From Sphingobium xanthum (lineage in GTDB: Bacteria; Pseudomonadota; Alphaproteobacteria; Sphingomonadales; Sphingomonadaceae), in NCBI RefSeq assembly GCF_019737615.1, contig NZ_JAHKKS010000004.1, positions 1 to 64,000 on the forward strand: a DNA stretch of 64,000 nt. The letters are read 5' to 3'. The stretch's first letter is position 1. The number at the start of each line of letters is the position of its first letter. A program made the translations under genes and the position numbers. The notes beneath the pieces are model-generated. The model did no database searches. It saw only the letters and a program-made list of their open reading frames with translations, and was not told where the DNA came from. This document shows, piece by piece, positions 17,842 through 28,114 of this stretch.

Positions 17842-19140
17842 TCAGTCGGCGCTCTTTGGCACCAGCCAGACGAGCCCGATCAGGCTGATCGCGCCGGCCG
17901 CCGAAAGATAGAGCCCGACCGCGCTGACACCGTGCGTGCTCACCAGATATTGCGCGACGATTGGCGCCGGCGCGCCGCCGACGATGCCGCCCACGTTGAA
18001 GGCGAAGGATGCCCCGGTGTAGCGCACGCGCGCCGGGAACAGCGCCGTCAGCCATTCGCCAAGCGGCCCGTAAGTGAAGCCCATGATGAACAGGGCGGCC
18101 GAGAGTACCATGAGCAGCAGGCCCGGTTCGGCAGGGTTGAAGCCGCCACCGAAGACGAAACCGAGGACCAGGGTCGCCGCGCTGCCCGCCATGAGTACGC
18201 GCGTCGCGGACTTCCTGTCCGACCACCAGCCCGCAAGAATGATGCCGATCGCCATCATGACGATGGCGGTGAGCTGGATGCTGAGCACCTCGCCGCGCGG
18301 CATGCCGAGCGTCGTGGTGGCGTAGCCGAGCGCGAAGGCGGTTGCGATGTAGAAGAGCGCAAAGCAGGCGACGACGCCGAGCGTGCCGGCGATCGTCTCG
18401 CGCAGATGGTGCGAGAAGAGTTCGGCCAGTGGGACCTTGGCCGGCGGCTCTGCCTCCAGCGCAGCCTTGAACTCTGGCGTCTCGCTCAGTTTCAGCCGCA
18501 CCCAAAGGCCGATGATCACCAGCAGCGCGCTCGCGAGGAACGGCAGGCGCCAGCCCCAGGCCAGGAAATCCGCGTCAGTGAGCCAAAGGCCGAGCAGCAG
18601 GAACAGCCCGTTGGCGGCAATGAAGCCGAGCGGCGCGCCAAGCTGCGGCATCATGCCGAATCGTGCGCGCCAGCCGGGCGGCGCATTCTCCACAGCGAGC
18701 AGGGCCGCGCCGCCCCATTCGCCGCCAAGCCCGAAACCCTGGCCGAAGCGCAGGATGCAGAGCAGCAGGGGGGCGACCCAGCCGATCATTGCATAGGTCG
18801 GCAGGAAAGCGATCAGGAAGGTCGAGCTGCCCATGAGCATGAGCGAGGCCACCAGTGTCGATTTCCGCCCGATGCGATCCCCGAAATGGCCGAACACGGC
18901 GGCGCCGAGCGGCCGTGCGAAAAAGGCGAGGGCAATGCTGGCGAAGGAGGCAAGGAGCTGCGCCGTCGGCGAACTGCTCGGGAAAAACAGCGGGCCGAAA
19001 ACGAGGCTCGCGGCTGTCGCGTAGATATAGAAATCGTAGAATTCGATCGTTGTCCCGGCGAGGCTGGCGATCAGCGCCCGCCGGTGCCGGATCATGGTCC
19101 GCCAGCCTTCGGCCTGTTGCGGTATTGCTGTCGCGTCCAT
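17842..19140 (-). CDS. MFS transporter, metabolite:H+ symporter (MHS) family
   Basis: A 432-residue protein with 12 predicted membrane segments. The N-terminal IEFYDFYIYATAASLVFGPLF, the loop GHFGDRIGRKSTL (between helices 2 and 3) and GFGLGGEWGGAALLAVE are characteristic of the MHS group (ProP, KgtP, ShiA). These import carboxylates, betaines or shikimate with protons. Nothing nearby identifies the substrate. A second possible start is Met16 (MIRHRRAL), which removes a polar leader. It is a single-gene unit with a terminator at 17784-17813. Confidence 0.88.
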   Translation of the reverse strand: MDATAIPQQAEGWRTMIRHRRALIASLAGTTIEFYDFYIYATAASLVFGPLFFPSSSPTAQLLASFASIALAFFARPLGAAVFGHFGDRIGRKSTLVASLMLMGSSTFLIAFLPTYAMIGWVAPLLLCILRFGQGFGLGGEWGGAALLAVENAPPGWRARFGMMPQLGAPLGFIAANGLFLLLGLWLTDADFLAWGWRLPFLASALLVIIGLWVRLKLSETPEFKAALEAEPPAKVPLAELFSHHLRETIAGTLGVVACFALFYIATAFALGYATTTLGMPRGEVLSIQLTAIVMMAIGIILAGWWSDRKSATRVLMAGSAATLVLGFVFGGGFNPAEPGLLLMVLSAALFIMGFTYGPLGEWLTALFPARVRYTGASFAFNVGGIVGGAPAPIVAQYLVSTHGVSAVGLYLSAAGAISLIGLVWLVPKSAD

Positions 19141-19213
19141 GCGTCCCCCCTGTTCCGGTGCCTAGTTGGCACGCTCGCGCGGGAAAGCCAACGTCTTCTC
19201 CGGCCGGAAGAAG

Positions 19214-20029
19214 CTATTCGTCCCGTTGCGTCCGCCGGAGCTGGTTGAGCACTTCATAAGCCATGACGGCCCCCGCGACGGATGCATTGAGGCTGTCGGC
19301 CCGGCCCATCATCGGCATCTTCACCAGCAGGTCGCAGGCCGCTTCATAGTCCTCCGGCAGGCCGCGCGCTTCATTGCCGATGAGGATGAACGTCGGCGCC
19401 GCATAAGACGGCTCCTGATAGTCAAACGCAGTATTGAGGCTGGTGCCGACGAGTTGCCCGGGGCCAGCGCGCAGCCAGCCGAGGAACTCCGGCCAGTCGG
19501 CCTGAGCGAGCTTCTGCGTGAACAGCGCGCCCATCGAGGCACGCACAGTCTCCACCGAGAAGGGATCGACGCAATCGTCGATCAGGATCACGCCGCCCGC
19601 GCCGACCGCATCGCCGATCCGCATCAGCGTGCCCAGATTGCCGGGATCGCGCATCGCCTGCGCCACGAACCAGATCGGAGCCACGCTGCGGTCCAGCTCG
19701 GCCAGCGGGGTCAGCCGGTCGCGATAGACGCCGATGATCGCTTGCGCGTTGTCCTTGCCGGACATCTTGCCGAGAATGTCGGGCGTGGTCAGGATGACCT
19801 CGCCGCCTGCCGCCTCGACCTCTTCGAGCAAGGTCTGGGCAAGGGGATGGGGCCGCGCATCGCTCGCGAGCACAACCATCTCGGGCAGCACGCCCTGCTC
19901 GCGCGCTTCGGTCAGGATGCGCAGGCCCTCGGCCAGGAACACCCCCTCGCGCTTGCGGAGCTTCTTCTCGCGCAGCGAGCGTATCCGCTTCACGAGTGGA
20001 TTGGAAAAGCCGGTAATTTCGCGCGGCAT
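19214..20029 (-). CDS. TrmH/SpoU-family RNA 2'-O-methyltransferase
   Basis: A 271-residue protein. An N-terminal RNA-binding-like part (SNPLVKRIRSLREKKLRKRE, LAEGLRIL) is followed by a SPOUT knot domain with AQAMRDPGNLGTLMRIGDAV, ILIGNEARGLPEDY and MMGRADSLNASVAGAVM, the three SAM-binding/knot motifs. Family members 2'-O-methylate 23S rRNA or tRNA; which nucleotide is not decidable here. The start at 20029 was chosen because the upstream frame runs into the inverted repeat at 20036. The gene is downstream of the ptsH-manX group on the same strand. Confidence 0.88.
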   Translation of the reverse strand: MPREITGFSNPLVKRIRSLREKKLRKREGVFLAEGLRILTEAREQGVLPEMVVLASDARPHPLAQTLLEEVEAAGGEVILTTPDILGKMSGKDNAQAIIGVYRDRLTPLAELDRSVAPIWFVAQAMRDPGNLGTLMRIGDAVGAGGVILIDDCVDPFSVETVRASMGALFTQKLAQADWPEFLGWLRAGPGQLVGTSLNTAFDYQEPSYAAPTFILIGNEARGLPEDYEAACDLLVKMPMMGRADSLNASVAGAVMAYEVLNQLRRTQRDE

Positions 20030-20035
20030 CCCTAG

Positions 20036-20149
20036 CCCCTCCTCTTCAGAGGAGGGGTTGGGGTGGTGCAGCAACGATGCATTCCATGTCTGTGAGAGCG
20101 ATGCTGGCGCATCGCCACCACCCCCTGCCCCTCCTCTGAAGAGGAGGGG
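20036..20149. repeat. paired palindromes, family B repeat
   Basis: Two 22-nt palindromes with CCCCTCCTC arms lie at 20036-20057 and 20128-20149. The sequences beside them (GGTTGGGGTGGTG after the first, CACCACCCCCTGCC before the second) are also complementary, so the whole block can fold as one long arm or as two hairpins. A near-identical left half occurs at 34602. It separates the methyltransferase gene from ptsH. Confidence 0.8.
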
Positions 20150-20174
20150 TGGTTTCCGAAGTTTCTCGGAAGGT

Positions 20175-20459
20175 TCATTCCTCGCCGAAGCGGTCTTCGA
20201 CCAGTTCGGCCATCGCTGCCAGCGCCTGCTCGGCACCGTCGCCGTCGGCCGAGATGGTGATGCTGTCGCCCATCGCCGCGCCCAGCATCATGAGGCCCAT
20301 GATCGACGTGCCGACCACTTCCTGGTCATAGCCTTCCTTGCGGACCATGATCGTCGCGTTGAGGCCGCTTGCCAGCGTGACGAACTTGGCGCTCGCGCGC
20401 GCATGCAGACCGCGCCGGTTGGTGATGAGGACGGTCCGGCTCACCGCTTCGCCGTTCAA
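20175..20459 (-). CDS. ptsH: HPr phosphocarrier (regulatory PTS)
   Basis: A 94-residue HPr. RRGLHARASAKFV carries the phosphoryl-accepting His19 that receives phosphate from EI. GTSIMGLMML carries Ser52, the site phosphorylated by HPr kinase. With no PTS permease in the cluster it transfers phosphate to the EIIA-Man protein as part of a regulatory relay. Its ATG overlaps the manX stop (ATGA), and hprK lies in the same transcript, so carrier and kinase are co-produced. Confidence 0.96.
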   Translation of the reverse strand: MNGEAVSRTVLITNRRGLHARASAKFVTLASGLNATIMVRKEGYDQEVVGTSIMGLMMLGAAMGDSITISADGDGAEQALAAMAELVEDRFGEE

Positions 20460-20860
20460 GGCGTGTCTCCGAGCAGTTCGGACGCGACGCTGATATATTT
20501 CTTGCCCGCTTCCCGCGCCGCGGCGACGGCCTGCGTGACGCTCATCGTGCGGCGCGCGCTTTCCAGCCGGATCAGCATCGGCAGGTTGATGCCGGCGATC
20601 ACCTCGATACGGCCGGCGTCGAGCAGCGAAATGGCGAGGTTGGAGGGTGTTCCGCCGAACAGATCGGTCAGCAGGATTACGCCCGCGCCGTCATTCACGC
20701 GCTCGACGGCCGATGCAATGTCCGCCCGGCGCGATTCCATGTCGTCGTCAGGGCCGATACAGATCGTTTCAATGGCCTCTTGCGGGCCGACGACGTGCTC
20801 CATGGCGATCCGAAATTCGGTCGCCAGCCCGCCATGCGTCACGAGCACCAATCCGATCAT
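20456..20860 (-). CDS. manX: PTS EIIA component, mannose family (regulatory)
   Basis: A 134-residue single EIIA-Man domain. The N-terminal GLVLVTHGGLA carries the phosphorylated His9, and VILLTDLFGGTPSN is the conserved subunit-interface motif. EIIB, EIIC and EIID partners are absent, so sugar transport is unlikely. In alphaproteobacteria this protein serves as an output of the HPr relay. It sits between rapZ and ptsH with tight spacing, consistent with one operon. Confidence 0.93.
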   Translation of the reverse strand: MIGLVLVTHGGLATEFRIAMEHVVGPQEAIETICIGPDDDMESRRADIASAVERVNDGAGVILLTDLFGGTPSNLAISLLDAGRIEVIAGINLPMLIRLESARRTMSVTQAVAAAREAGKKYISVASELLGDTP

Positions 20861-20865
20861 GATAA

Positions 20866-21813
20866 CTAAACGCCCCGCCCTTCATTGCCGTTTCGATCGC
20901 TTCGGCGCCGGTTCTCATAGGCGTCTAGCTGCACTGATTCCAGATTGCGGTGCGCAATGGTGGGCGAAAAGCCGGCCTTGCGCAAGCGCATAGCGATTTC
21001 CTCGGTCACGCAGACCGATCTGTGGCGCCCGCCCGTGCATCCGAAGGCAACGGTGACATAGGCCTTGCCGTCCTCGCTGTAGCGCGGGAGCACGGTCTTG
21101 AGCAGAGCCTCGATCTGGCCGATCGCGGTGTCGAACAAGGGGTCGGCCATGACATGCGCGCGCACGTCGGGGTCGAGCCCGGTCAGGTCACGCAGCGATT
21201 CTTCCCAATAGGGGTTCTGCAGGAAGCGCATGTCGAACATCAGGTCGGCGTTGCGCGGGACGCCGCGCGCGAAGCCGAAGCTGAGCAGGGTCAGCGTCGA
21301 TTCGAAGCTCTCGGCGAAGCGGCGGCGAATCTCCTGCTGGAGCGCGTTGCTGGTGAGGTCGCTCGTATCGACCACATGCTCGGCGGCGCGGCGCAGCGGC
21401 TCCAGCAGCTCGCGCTCACGGGCGATGCCGTCCGTCGCGGGACGGTCGAGCGCCAGCGGGTGGCGGCGGCGCGTCTCGGCGAAGCGGCGCTCCAGCACGG
21501 AACCCGAGCAATCGAGAAACAGCACCTCCACACGCGCGCCATGCCGGGCGCGGAGCGAGGCGATGCGTGCGAGGATGGTGTCGGCGTCGAAGCCGCGCGT
21601 CCGGCTGTCGATACCGATGGCGAGCGAGCGGGATTCGGTGGCGTCATGCCCCTGCGGCGCGGGTGCGGCGAGCAGGCTGTCGAGCAGGGTCAGCGGCAGA
21701 TTGTCCACCGTCTCCCAGCCCGCATCCTCCAGCGTCTTGAGCGTCGTCGATTTGCCGGCGCCCGAGAGGCCGGTGACGATCAGGATGGATTTGGGCGCGC
21801 CCCTCTTGCTCAT
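20866..21813 (-). CDS. rapZ: RNase adapter protein / nucleotide-binding RapZ
   Basis: A 315-residue protein with N-terminal P-loop GLSGAGKS (Lys21) and the C-terminal RapZ signature VAFGCTGGRHRSVCVTEEIA. Earlier motifs VDNLPLTLLD and FGFARGVPRNADLMFDMRFL are also typical. In enterobacteria RapZ guides RNase E to GlmZ and so controls glucosamine-6-phosphate synthase. In alphaproteobacteria its placement inside the PTS block points to envelope-precursor or PTS signalling, but the target is not known from sequence. The start overlaps the hprK stop. Confidence 0.93.
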   Translation of the reverse strand: MSKRGAPKSILIVTGLSGAGKSTTLKTLEDAGWETVDNLPLTLLDSLLAAPAPQGHDATESRSLAIGIDSRTRGFDADTILARIASLRARHGARVEVLFLDCSGSVLERRFAETRRRHPLALDRPATDGIARERELLEPLRRAAEHVVDTSDLTSNALQQEIRRRFAESFESTLTLLSFGFARGVPRNADLMFDMRFLQNPYWEESLRDLTGLDPDVRAHVMADPLFDTAIGQIEALLKTVLPRYSEDGKAYVTVAFGCTGGRHRSVCVTEEIAMRLRKAGFSPTIAHRNLESVQLDAYENRRRSDRNGNEGRGV

Positions 21814-22256
21814 GACCGGCCCGTCAGCCGCGCGAGATGGCGCAGCGCATGTTCGACCTTGACCGGCGCCGAAGGCTCCCGCCCGGCAAGCGCGATCAGC
21901 GGCAGCGCGATGCCCGCCAGCATGATGGTCGGAAACGGATCGGGCATGCGCGGGGGCCTATCTTCCAGTCTGATCGCCAGGACTGCCGTCACATCCTCGA
22001 CATGCGGCATCTCGACAAGCCCCAAGTGGCGGATTTCCATCCTGCCCGCAATGTTGGCCGGCGGGGCTAGCGACAATGCGTTGTCCCGCGCTTGGACGAT
22101 CGTATAGTCGTCGCTGATGAGGGTCGCGCCCCGATCGATGAGGCGGAGCGCCAGATCGGACTTGCCCGATCCGCTGATGCCCAGGATGAGTACGCCTTGT
22201 CCGTCGATCGCGACGCTCGTGGCATGCACCGTTTCGGTGAGCGGCTCGGCGGTCAT
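21810..22256 (-). CDS. hprK: HPr kinase/phosphorylase, short alphaproteobacterial form
   Basis: A 148-residue protein with the Walker A GISGSGKSDLALRL (Lys32), LISDDYT and the signature-like MEIRHLGLVEMP. Compared with Firmicutes HprK (about 310 residues) the N-terminal domain is missing; only the C-terminal catalytic core is present, as is usual for this class. It phosphorylates HPr on Ser52 and probably reverses it. It overlaps both chvG (upstream) and rapZ (downstream), so the two-component system and PTS regulator are one transcript. Confidence 0.92.
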   Translation of the reverse strand: MTAEPLTETVHATSVAIDGQGVLILGISGSGKSDLALRLIDRGATLISDDYTIVQARDNALSLAPPANIAGRMEIRHLGLVEMPHVEDVTAVLAIRLEDRPPRMPDPFPTIMLAGIALPLIALAGREPSAPVKVEHALRHLARLTGRS

Positions 22257-23857
22257 TTGACGGCCTTGACCGGCATTTGCGGATGCTCGGTCACGCGCGT
22301 GAGGGTGAACACGAACCGCGCGCCCGGCTTTCCGTCCGGCCGGTCCTCGACCCAGAGCGCGCCGTGATGCCCCTCCAGGATCGTGCGGGCGATGGCGAGG
22401 CCGAGGCCGCTATGCTTGCCGAAACCGTCGCGCTCGGGCCGCACGCTGTGGAAGCGGCGGAAGATCGCCTCGCGCTCGCTCTCCGGCACGCCCGGCCCGT
22501 CATCCTCGACCGCGACATGCACTTTGTCGCCGTGCGCTTCGACGGTCAGGCGCACCCGGCCGCCCTCGGGCGAGAAGGATCGGGCATTGTCGATCAGGTT
22601 TTCGACGACGCGCGTCAGCTTCTGCGGATCGCCCATGACGAAGAGATGCCCGCGCGCCGGCCCGGTATAGCTGATCCTGACGGCCGGTGCGTCCTCGCGG
22701 GTCGGCTGGTTGCGGGCGATGCGCCCGATCAGACGGCCGAGGTCGATGAGATCGAAGGGCGTGCGCGACAGCTGGGCGTCGATGCGCGAGGCCTCGGCGA
22801 TTTCCGTCACCAGCCGGTCCAGCCGTCGCACATCGTCCTGCGCGATGTCGAGCAGCCTGGCCCGCAGCGCCGGGTCCTTGATCTGGCCAAGGCCCTCCAG
22901 CGCGGACCGCAGCGAGGCGATCGGGTTCTTGAGCTCGTGGCTCACATCGGCGGCGAAGGCATCGGTCGCGTCGATGCGCTGGCGCAGCGCCTGGCTCATG
23001 TCCGAGATGGCGCGCGCCAGCATGCCGATCTCGTCGCGCCGGTCGGGCAGGCGCGGCACGATCACCTCCCGTGCCCGGCCGAGCCGCACGCGCACCGCCG
23101 CACGCGCCAGCCGCCGCAGCGGCAGCACGATCGTGCGCGCCAGGAACAGCGAGAGCAGGATCGAAGCGATGATCGCGGCGGCCAGCACGAGACCGATGCG
23201 CAGCCGCTCGGCGCGCACGATCTCGGTGATGTCCCGCGCATTGATCGTCGCGAGCAGGGTCTCGCCATCATCGACCAGCGGGCGGGCGACGCTGAGGAAC
23301 GGCGTGCGATCCGGCGCGAAGCGATAGGCTGCCGTCGGCGATCGGTCCCGCGCTGCCTGCCGCGCCTCCGGCCAGGCTTCCAGCCGGTCCTCGCGCGGCT
23401 CGGCGAGATAGGGCGGGGCCGTGGCGAAGGCGATCGTCTCGACGATCCGGTCCAGCACACGCGCGATCTGAAGATGGATCGGGTCCTCATCCGGGCGGCG
23501 CATCCGGTAGGTCGGCGTGGCGAGCGTGAAGCTGTCGACGCTCTTGCGCCCGTTCTGCGCATAGATGCGCAGCCGCAGGCCCGTCGCCTGCGCGGACCGG
23601 ACGAGCAGGGTCGTGCGCTCCTGCGGCTCGGCGAGGTCCATGGCGGCGGCGATCACGGCCGCTTCGCGTGTCATGGCGACGAGCCGTCCGTCGATCAGGC
23701 GGGCGCGATAGCTGTCGAGGTAGAAGAAGCCGCCGGCGAGGATTGCAAGCGCGAAGATGTTGACCGCGAGGATCCGGCGGGTGAGCGAGATGCGGTTCGT
23801 CCACTCCCCACTCGCCTGCCGCTCCTCACTCCTCGTTGAAACGGTATCCGGCGCCAT
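22253..23857 (-). CDS. chvG: sensor histidine kinase ChvG
   Basis: A 534-residue inner-membrane kinase: TM1 at about 29-46, a periplasmic domain of about 170 residues, TM2 at about 220-243, HAMP, then [16 protein letters not shown] with phosphorylated His307, [10 protein letters not shown] and DDGPGVP / [10 protein letters not shown] ATPase motifs. ChvG (ExoS) senses acid or envelope stress and phosphorylates ChvI. No ATG, GTG or TTG occurs in frame between the chvI stop and TM1, so the best start is the ATG at 23857, inside the last codons of chvI (32-nt overlap), implying tight translational coupling. Confidence 0.9.
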   Translation of the reverse strand: MAPDTVSTRSEERQASGEWTNRISLTRRILAVNIFALAILAGGFFYLDSYRARLIDGRLVAMTREAAVIAAAMDLAEPQERTTLLVRSAQATGLRLRIYAQNGRKSVDSFTLATPTYRMRRPDEDPIHLQIARVLDRIVETIAFATAPPYLAEPREDRLEAWPEARQAARDRSPTAAYRFAPDRTPFLSVARPLVDDGETLLATINARDITEIVRAERLRIGLVLAAAIIASILLSLFLARTIVLPLRRLARAAVRVRLGRAREVIVPRLPDRRDEIGMLARAISDMSQALRQRIDATDAFAADVSHELKNPIASLRSALEGLGQIKDPALRARLLDIAQDDVRRLDRLVTEIAEASRIDAQLSRTPFDLIDLGRLIGRIARNQPTREDAPAVRISYTGPARGHLFVMGDPQKLTRVVENLIDNARSFSPEGGRVRLTVEAHGDKVHVAVEDDGPGVPESEREAIFRRFHSVRPERDGFGKHSGLGLAIARTILEGHHGALWVEDRPDGKPGARFVFTLTRVTEHPQMPVKAVK

Positions 23858-24533
23858 AGAGCGTATCGATCGCGTTGAACTCGGGCGCCACTTCGCGGAA
23901 CTTGCGGCGCAGGCGCTTGATGTGGCTGTCGATCGTGCGGTCATCGACATAGATATCGTCCTGATAGGCCGCATCCATCAGCTGATTGCGCGTCTTCACG
24001 ATGCCGGGCCGCTGGGCGAGCGCTTCCAGAATCATGAACTCGGTGACGGTGAGGGCCACGTCCCTGCCGTCCCATTGCACGCGATGCCGCGCCGGGTCCA
24101 TGCTGAGCCTTCCGCGCACGATCGTTTCCGGAAGCGTCTCGTCCTGCGGCGCCTCGGACTCCTGCGTCAGCGCCGCGCGCCGCAGCAAGGCCCGGATGCG
24201 CGCGATCAGCAGTCGCTGCGAGAAGGGCTTGGCGATATAGTCGTCGGCTCCCATCGCGAAGCCCAGAGCCTCGTCGAGCTCGTCCGTCTTCGACGTCAGG
24301 AAAATGAAGGGCAGACTGCCTTTCTCGCGCAGCCGCCGCAGCAATTCGACCCCGTCCATGTTCGGCATCTTGATGTCGCAGACGACGAGATCGGGCGGGT
24401 TGTCGATCAGCGCGGGGAGGGCGGCGACACCGTCCGAATAGAGCCGTGTCACAAAGCCTTCCGCGATCAGCGCTATGCTGAGCGAGGAGAGGATGTTGCG
24501 GTCATCATCGACCAGGGCGATCGAAGCGCTCAT
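23826..24533 (-). CDS. chvI: OmpR-family response regulator ChvI
   Basis: A 235-residue regulator: a receiver with DDDRN (residues 9-13), the phosphoacceptor Asp53 in [11 protein letters not shown] and the KPFS lysine, followed by a winged-helix DNA-binding domain ([37 protein letters not shown]). ChvI orthologues control acid response, exopolysaccharide and envelope genes. The ATG at 24533 gives the family N-terminus. It is divergent from pckA, a pairing conserved in alphaproteobacteria and consistent with ChvI acting on the shared intergenic region. Confidence 0.94.
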   Translation of the reverse strand: MSASIALVDDDRNILSSLSIALIAEGFVTRLYSDGVAALPALIDNPPDLVVCDIKMPNMDGVELLRRLREKGSLPFIFLTSKTDELDEALGFAMGADDYIAKPFSQRLLIARIRALLRRAALTQESEAPQDETLPETIVRGRLSMDPARHRVQWDGRDVALTVTEFMILEALAQRPGIVKTRNQLMDAAYQDDIYVDDRTIDSHIKRLRRKFREVAPEFNAIDTLYGAGYRFNEE

Positions 24534-24818
24534 CGGGCTCAGGCGCCAACCCATGAAATTGCGTGGGGTTTCCGACTAGACGATGCTATCATTGTGCGCA
24601 ACATGACCCTTGTGGATGAAGCTGTCGGCCAAGCGCGATCCCTGCAGGCCGAACGGAGTGGGCTTGTCCCAATCCGTGGCAGTGCAGCATGGGTTGAGGT
24701 TTGACGCTGGCAGGCCAAATGCTTATGCGGCGATGACAAGTTCAATTTATTCTACGATCCAGTCGCTCAGCTGCCAGGCCGAACCCGGACGGCGAGAGCG
24801 ATGCATTAGGAGACAGCT
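24534..24818. promoter_or_regulatory. divergent chvI / pckA intergenic region
   Basis: 285 nt between the two divergent starts, without a credible gene. It must contain both promoters. An AT-rich patch (TTCAATTTATTCTACG, about 24741-24756) lies about 65 nt before the pckA start and is the likeliest -10 region for pckA. I could not identify a ChvI site by eye. Confidence 0.5.
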
Positions 24819-26429
<1,611 letters not shown>

Positions 26430-26463
26430 CGCGATCCTGTCGCAAGGCAAGTTTACTTCTTGG

Positions 26464-26511
26464 CGGCGGCCTCCCGTGATAGGTTGGCCGCCGTCAGCCC
26501 TTTCGGGGCTC
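26464..26511 (+). terminator. tandem hairpins between pckA and small EF-hand-like gene
   Basis: An 8-bp perfect stem, CGGCGGCC (26464-26471) with GGCCGCCG (26486-26493), is followed immediately by a second hairpin, AGCCC...GGGCT around 26496-26510. The second lies just upstream of the ribosome-binding site of the next gene. Neither is followed by a T-run, so they may stabilise or attenuate rather than terminate. Confidence 0.35.
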
Positions 26512-26527
26512 TGCGGAGGGAGAAATC

Positions 26528-26839
26528 ATGAGCATGTTCGACGGCCTTCTGGGCAATCTCGATGATATCGCGGCCAAGCTCGGCCTGCCCGCCGACCAGG
26601 TGCAGGGTATGATGGCGTCGGTGCAGGAGAAGATGGCGGGCGGCGGCGACATGATGTCGGCCGTGATGTCCGTCGCGCAGGAGCACGGTATTTCCATGGA
26701 TAGCCTGTCGGGCCTGCTGCAGGGCGGCGGCGCGCAGGACATGTTGTCGCAAGTCACCGGCGCGCTCGACAAGGACGGCGACGGCAATCCGCTGAACGAT
26801 CTCGGCGGTCTCGCGAAGGGCCTGTTCGGCAAGGAATAA
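26528..26839 (+). CDS. small protein with one EF-hand-like loop
   Basis: 103 residues, Met- and Gly-rich, with no signal peptide or membrane helix. Helical N-terminal half (LDDIAAKLGLPADQVQGMM); residues 81-91 read DKDGDGNPLND, with acidic residues spaced as in an EF-hand calcium loop; the end is GGLAKGLFGKE. The architecture resembles small proteins of unknown function found singly in proteobacteria. A strong GGAGGGAG ribosome-binding site lies upstream and a terminator at 26865 downstream. No function can be assigned. Confidence 0.75.
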   Translation: MSMFDGLLGNLDDIAAKLGLPADQVQGMMASVQEKMAGGGDMMSAVMSVAQEHGISMDSLSGLLQGGGAQDMLSQVTGALDKDGDGNPLNDLGGLAKGLFGKE

Positions 26840-27179
26840 GGCGCGCGAAAAGCCTGTCCTACAGGAGCGGCGGCATGGCAGCATGCTCGCCGCTCTTTCT
26901 CATGATGGCGATTGAAAGCTGGGTGGTCCGTCCCGGAGATTCGGGCCGACCCCATAACCTTCATAACCTTCGCAAGAAAATTACGTGGTGTCACCGGACG
27001 AAGTGCGCTATGGGCGCCGCCGCACGCGGGCCCTTTCCGGTGCCGGGTTCAGAGGAATTTCGGTCATGACTTTGCAGCAACAAGGCATCGCCTAGCAAGT
27101 CGAGCGGGTCACAGCGGCGCCCGCTTCGGCGCGCGCATGGCAGCCGCTTCCATGACCCCGTTCCGACTGGATTTTCGAC
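26840..27179. other. 340-nt gap without a supported gene
   Basis: It begins with the terminator at 26865. The rest has no reading frame with convincing codon use, RBS and start. The stretch near 26955-26987 (CATAACCTTCATAACCTTC and following) is AT-richer than the surroundings and could hold the promoter of the gene at 27180. Confidence 0.5.
26865..26899 (+). terminator. intrinsic terminator after small EF-hand-like gene
   Basis: An 8-bp perfect stem, GAGCGGCG (26865-26872) with CGCCGCTC (26888-26895), is followed by TTTCTC. It is well placed 26 nt after the stop codon. Confidence 0.7.
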
Positions 27180-27632
27180 ATGACCGAACCAACTGGCCCG
27201 CGCCTGTTCGCGGCCCCTGACGACATTCGTGCAATCGGCGAGGCAATGCTCGCCTGCACGCTCCCCAAGGAAAGCTGGACCCATGAGGCTCATCTTTCCA
27301 CCTGCCTCTGGCTGCTCGTCGAGCGGCCGGACATCGATGTGGATGCGCAGATCGGCGATCTGATCCGGCGCTACAACGTCTCGGTGGGCGGCGTGAACGA
27401 CGCGACGCAGGGTTATCATGAGACGATCACGCGCGCCTTCGTGGCCGGTGTGCGGGCCTATCTCGCCCGTGACGTCGAGCGCGATCTTCTGGCGGCGGTG
27501 AACGGTCTGCTGGCCGCGCCGGAGGGACAGCGTGACTGGCCGCTGCGTTTCTGGTCGCGGGAGCGGCTGTTCTCGCCCGAGGCGCGATTGGGTTTCGTTG
27601 CGCCGGATCTTGCGCCGCTGCCCGGAGGCTGA
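27180..27632 (+). CDS. conserved hypothetical protein
   Basis: A 150-residue soluble protein. Patterns that look conserved are LPKESWTHEAHLSTCLWLL (two His in WTHEAH), NVSVGGVNDATQGYHETI and LRFWSRERLFSPEARLGFV. The clustered His, Glu and Tyr residues might bind a metal or small ligand, but that is inference. It has no signal peptide. The stop is 14 nt before the convergent nfeD gene. The start ATG has only a weak ribosome-binding site. Confidence 0.7.
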   Translation: MTEPTGPRLFAAPDDIRAIGEAMLACTLPKESWTHEAHLSTCLWLLVERPDIDVDAQIGDLIRRYNVSVGGVNDATQGYHETITRAFVAGVRAYLARDVERDLLAAVNGLLAAPEGQRDWPLRFWSRERLFSPEARLGFVAPDLAPLPGG

Positions 27633-27646
27633 GCCGGGACGAGCGA

Positions 27647-28114
27647 TCAGGCTGTCTGTTCCCGTGGGAGAGGGGCGACGCTCAGCACGGCGCCGGTCAC
27701 GTCCGTCACCACCATATGTTCGCCCACGGCGGCATCCGGCCCCGTCGCCTGCCAGCTTCCGTCATCGACGCGGACCCGGCCCTCGCCATGGCTGATCGCC
27801 TCGACCACCACGACCTTGCGGCCGATCATGCGGGCGGCGCGGTCGTTGAGAAGCGGATCGTCGCCCTCGATCGGGCGGGCGAGATACCAGAGCCGCCCAC
27901 CGCTCACGGAGAGCGCGCTGAAGACGGCGAAGGCGAGGAGTTGGAAGGCCTCCCCGATCGGCAGCAGCATGGCGAGGCCGGCGGTGAGCGCAGCCGCCAC
28001 GGCGAGCCAGATGAGGAACACGCCCGGCAGGAGCATCTCGGTGATGGCGAGGACGATCGCCAAAGCCGCCCAGAGGACGGTGGGATGCAGACCGCCGAAC
28101 AGATCGCTGATCAT
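27647..28114 (-). CDS. NfeD-family membrane protein
   Basis: 155 residues: three hydrophobic segments in the first half ([20 protein letters not shown], then [19 protein letters not shown] and [14 protein letters not shown]) and a C-terminal OB-like beta domain with [19 protein letters not shown]. NfeD proteins pair with SPFH/stomatin proteins, and here the start overlaps the qmcA-like gene's stop as ATGA, the classic arrangement. The pair is thought to organise membrane microdomains or quality control. Confidence 0.9.
   Translation of the reverse strand: MISDLFGGLHPTVLWAALAIVLAITEMLLPGVFLIWLAVAAALTAGLAMLLPIGEAFQLLAFAVFSALSVSGGRLWYLARPIEGDDPLLNDRAARMIGRKVVVVEAISHGEGRVRVDDGSWQATGPDAAVGEHMVVTDVTGAVLSVAPLPREQTA

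Noticed and set aside
20036-20149. CRISPR-like repeats
   Set aside because: Only two palindromic units of inverted, not direct, orientation and no array or cas genes.
20175-20860. Sugar-transporting mannose-type PTS
   Set aside because: Only HPr and a lone EIIA are present; there is no EIIB/C/D, and the gene context is the regulatory PTS of alphaproteobacteria.
26875-27069. Possible 64-residue protein in the gap after the EF-hand-like gene
   Set aside because: It starts inside the terminator stem and has no RBS or recognisable pattern.
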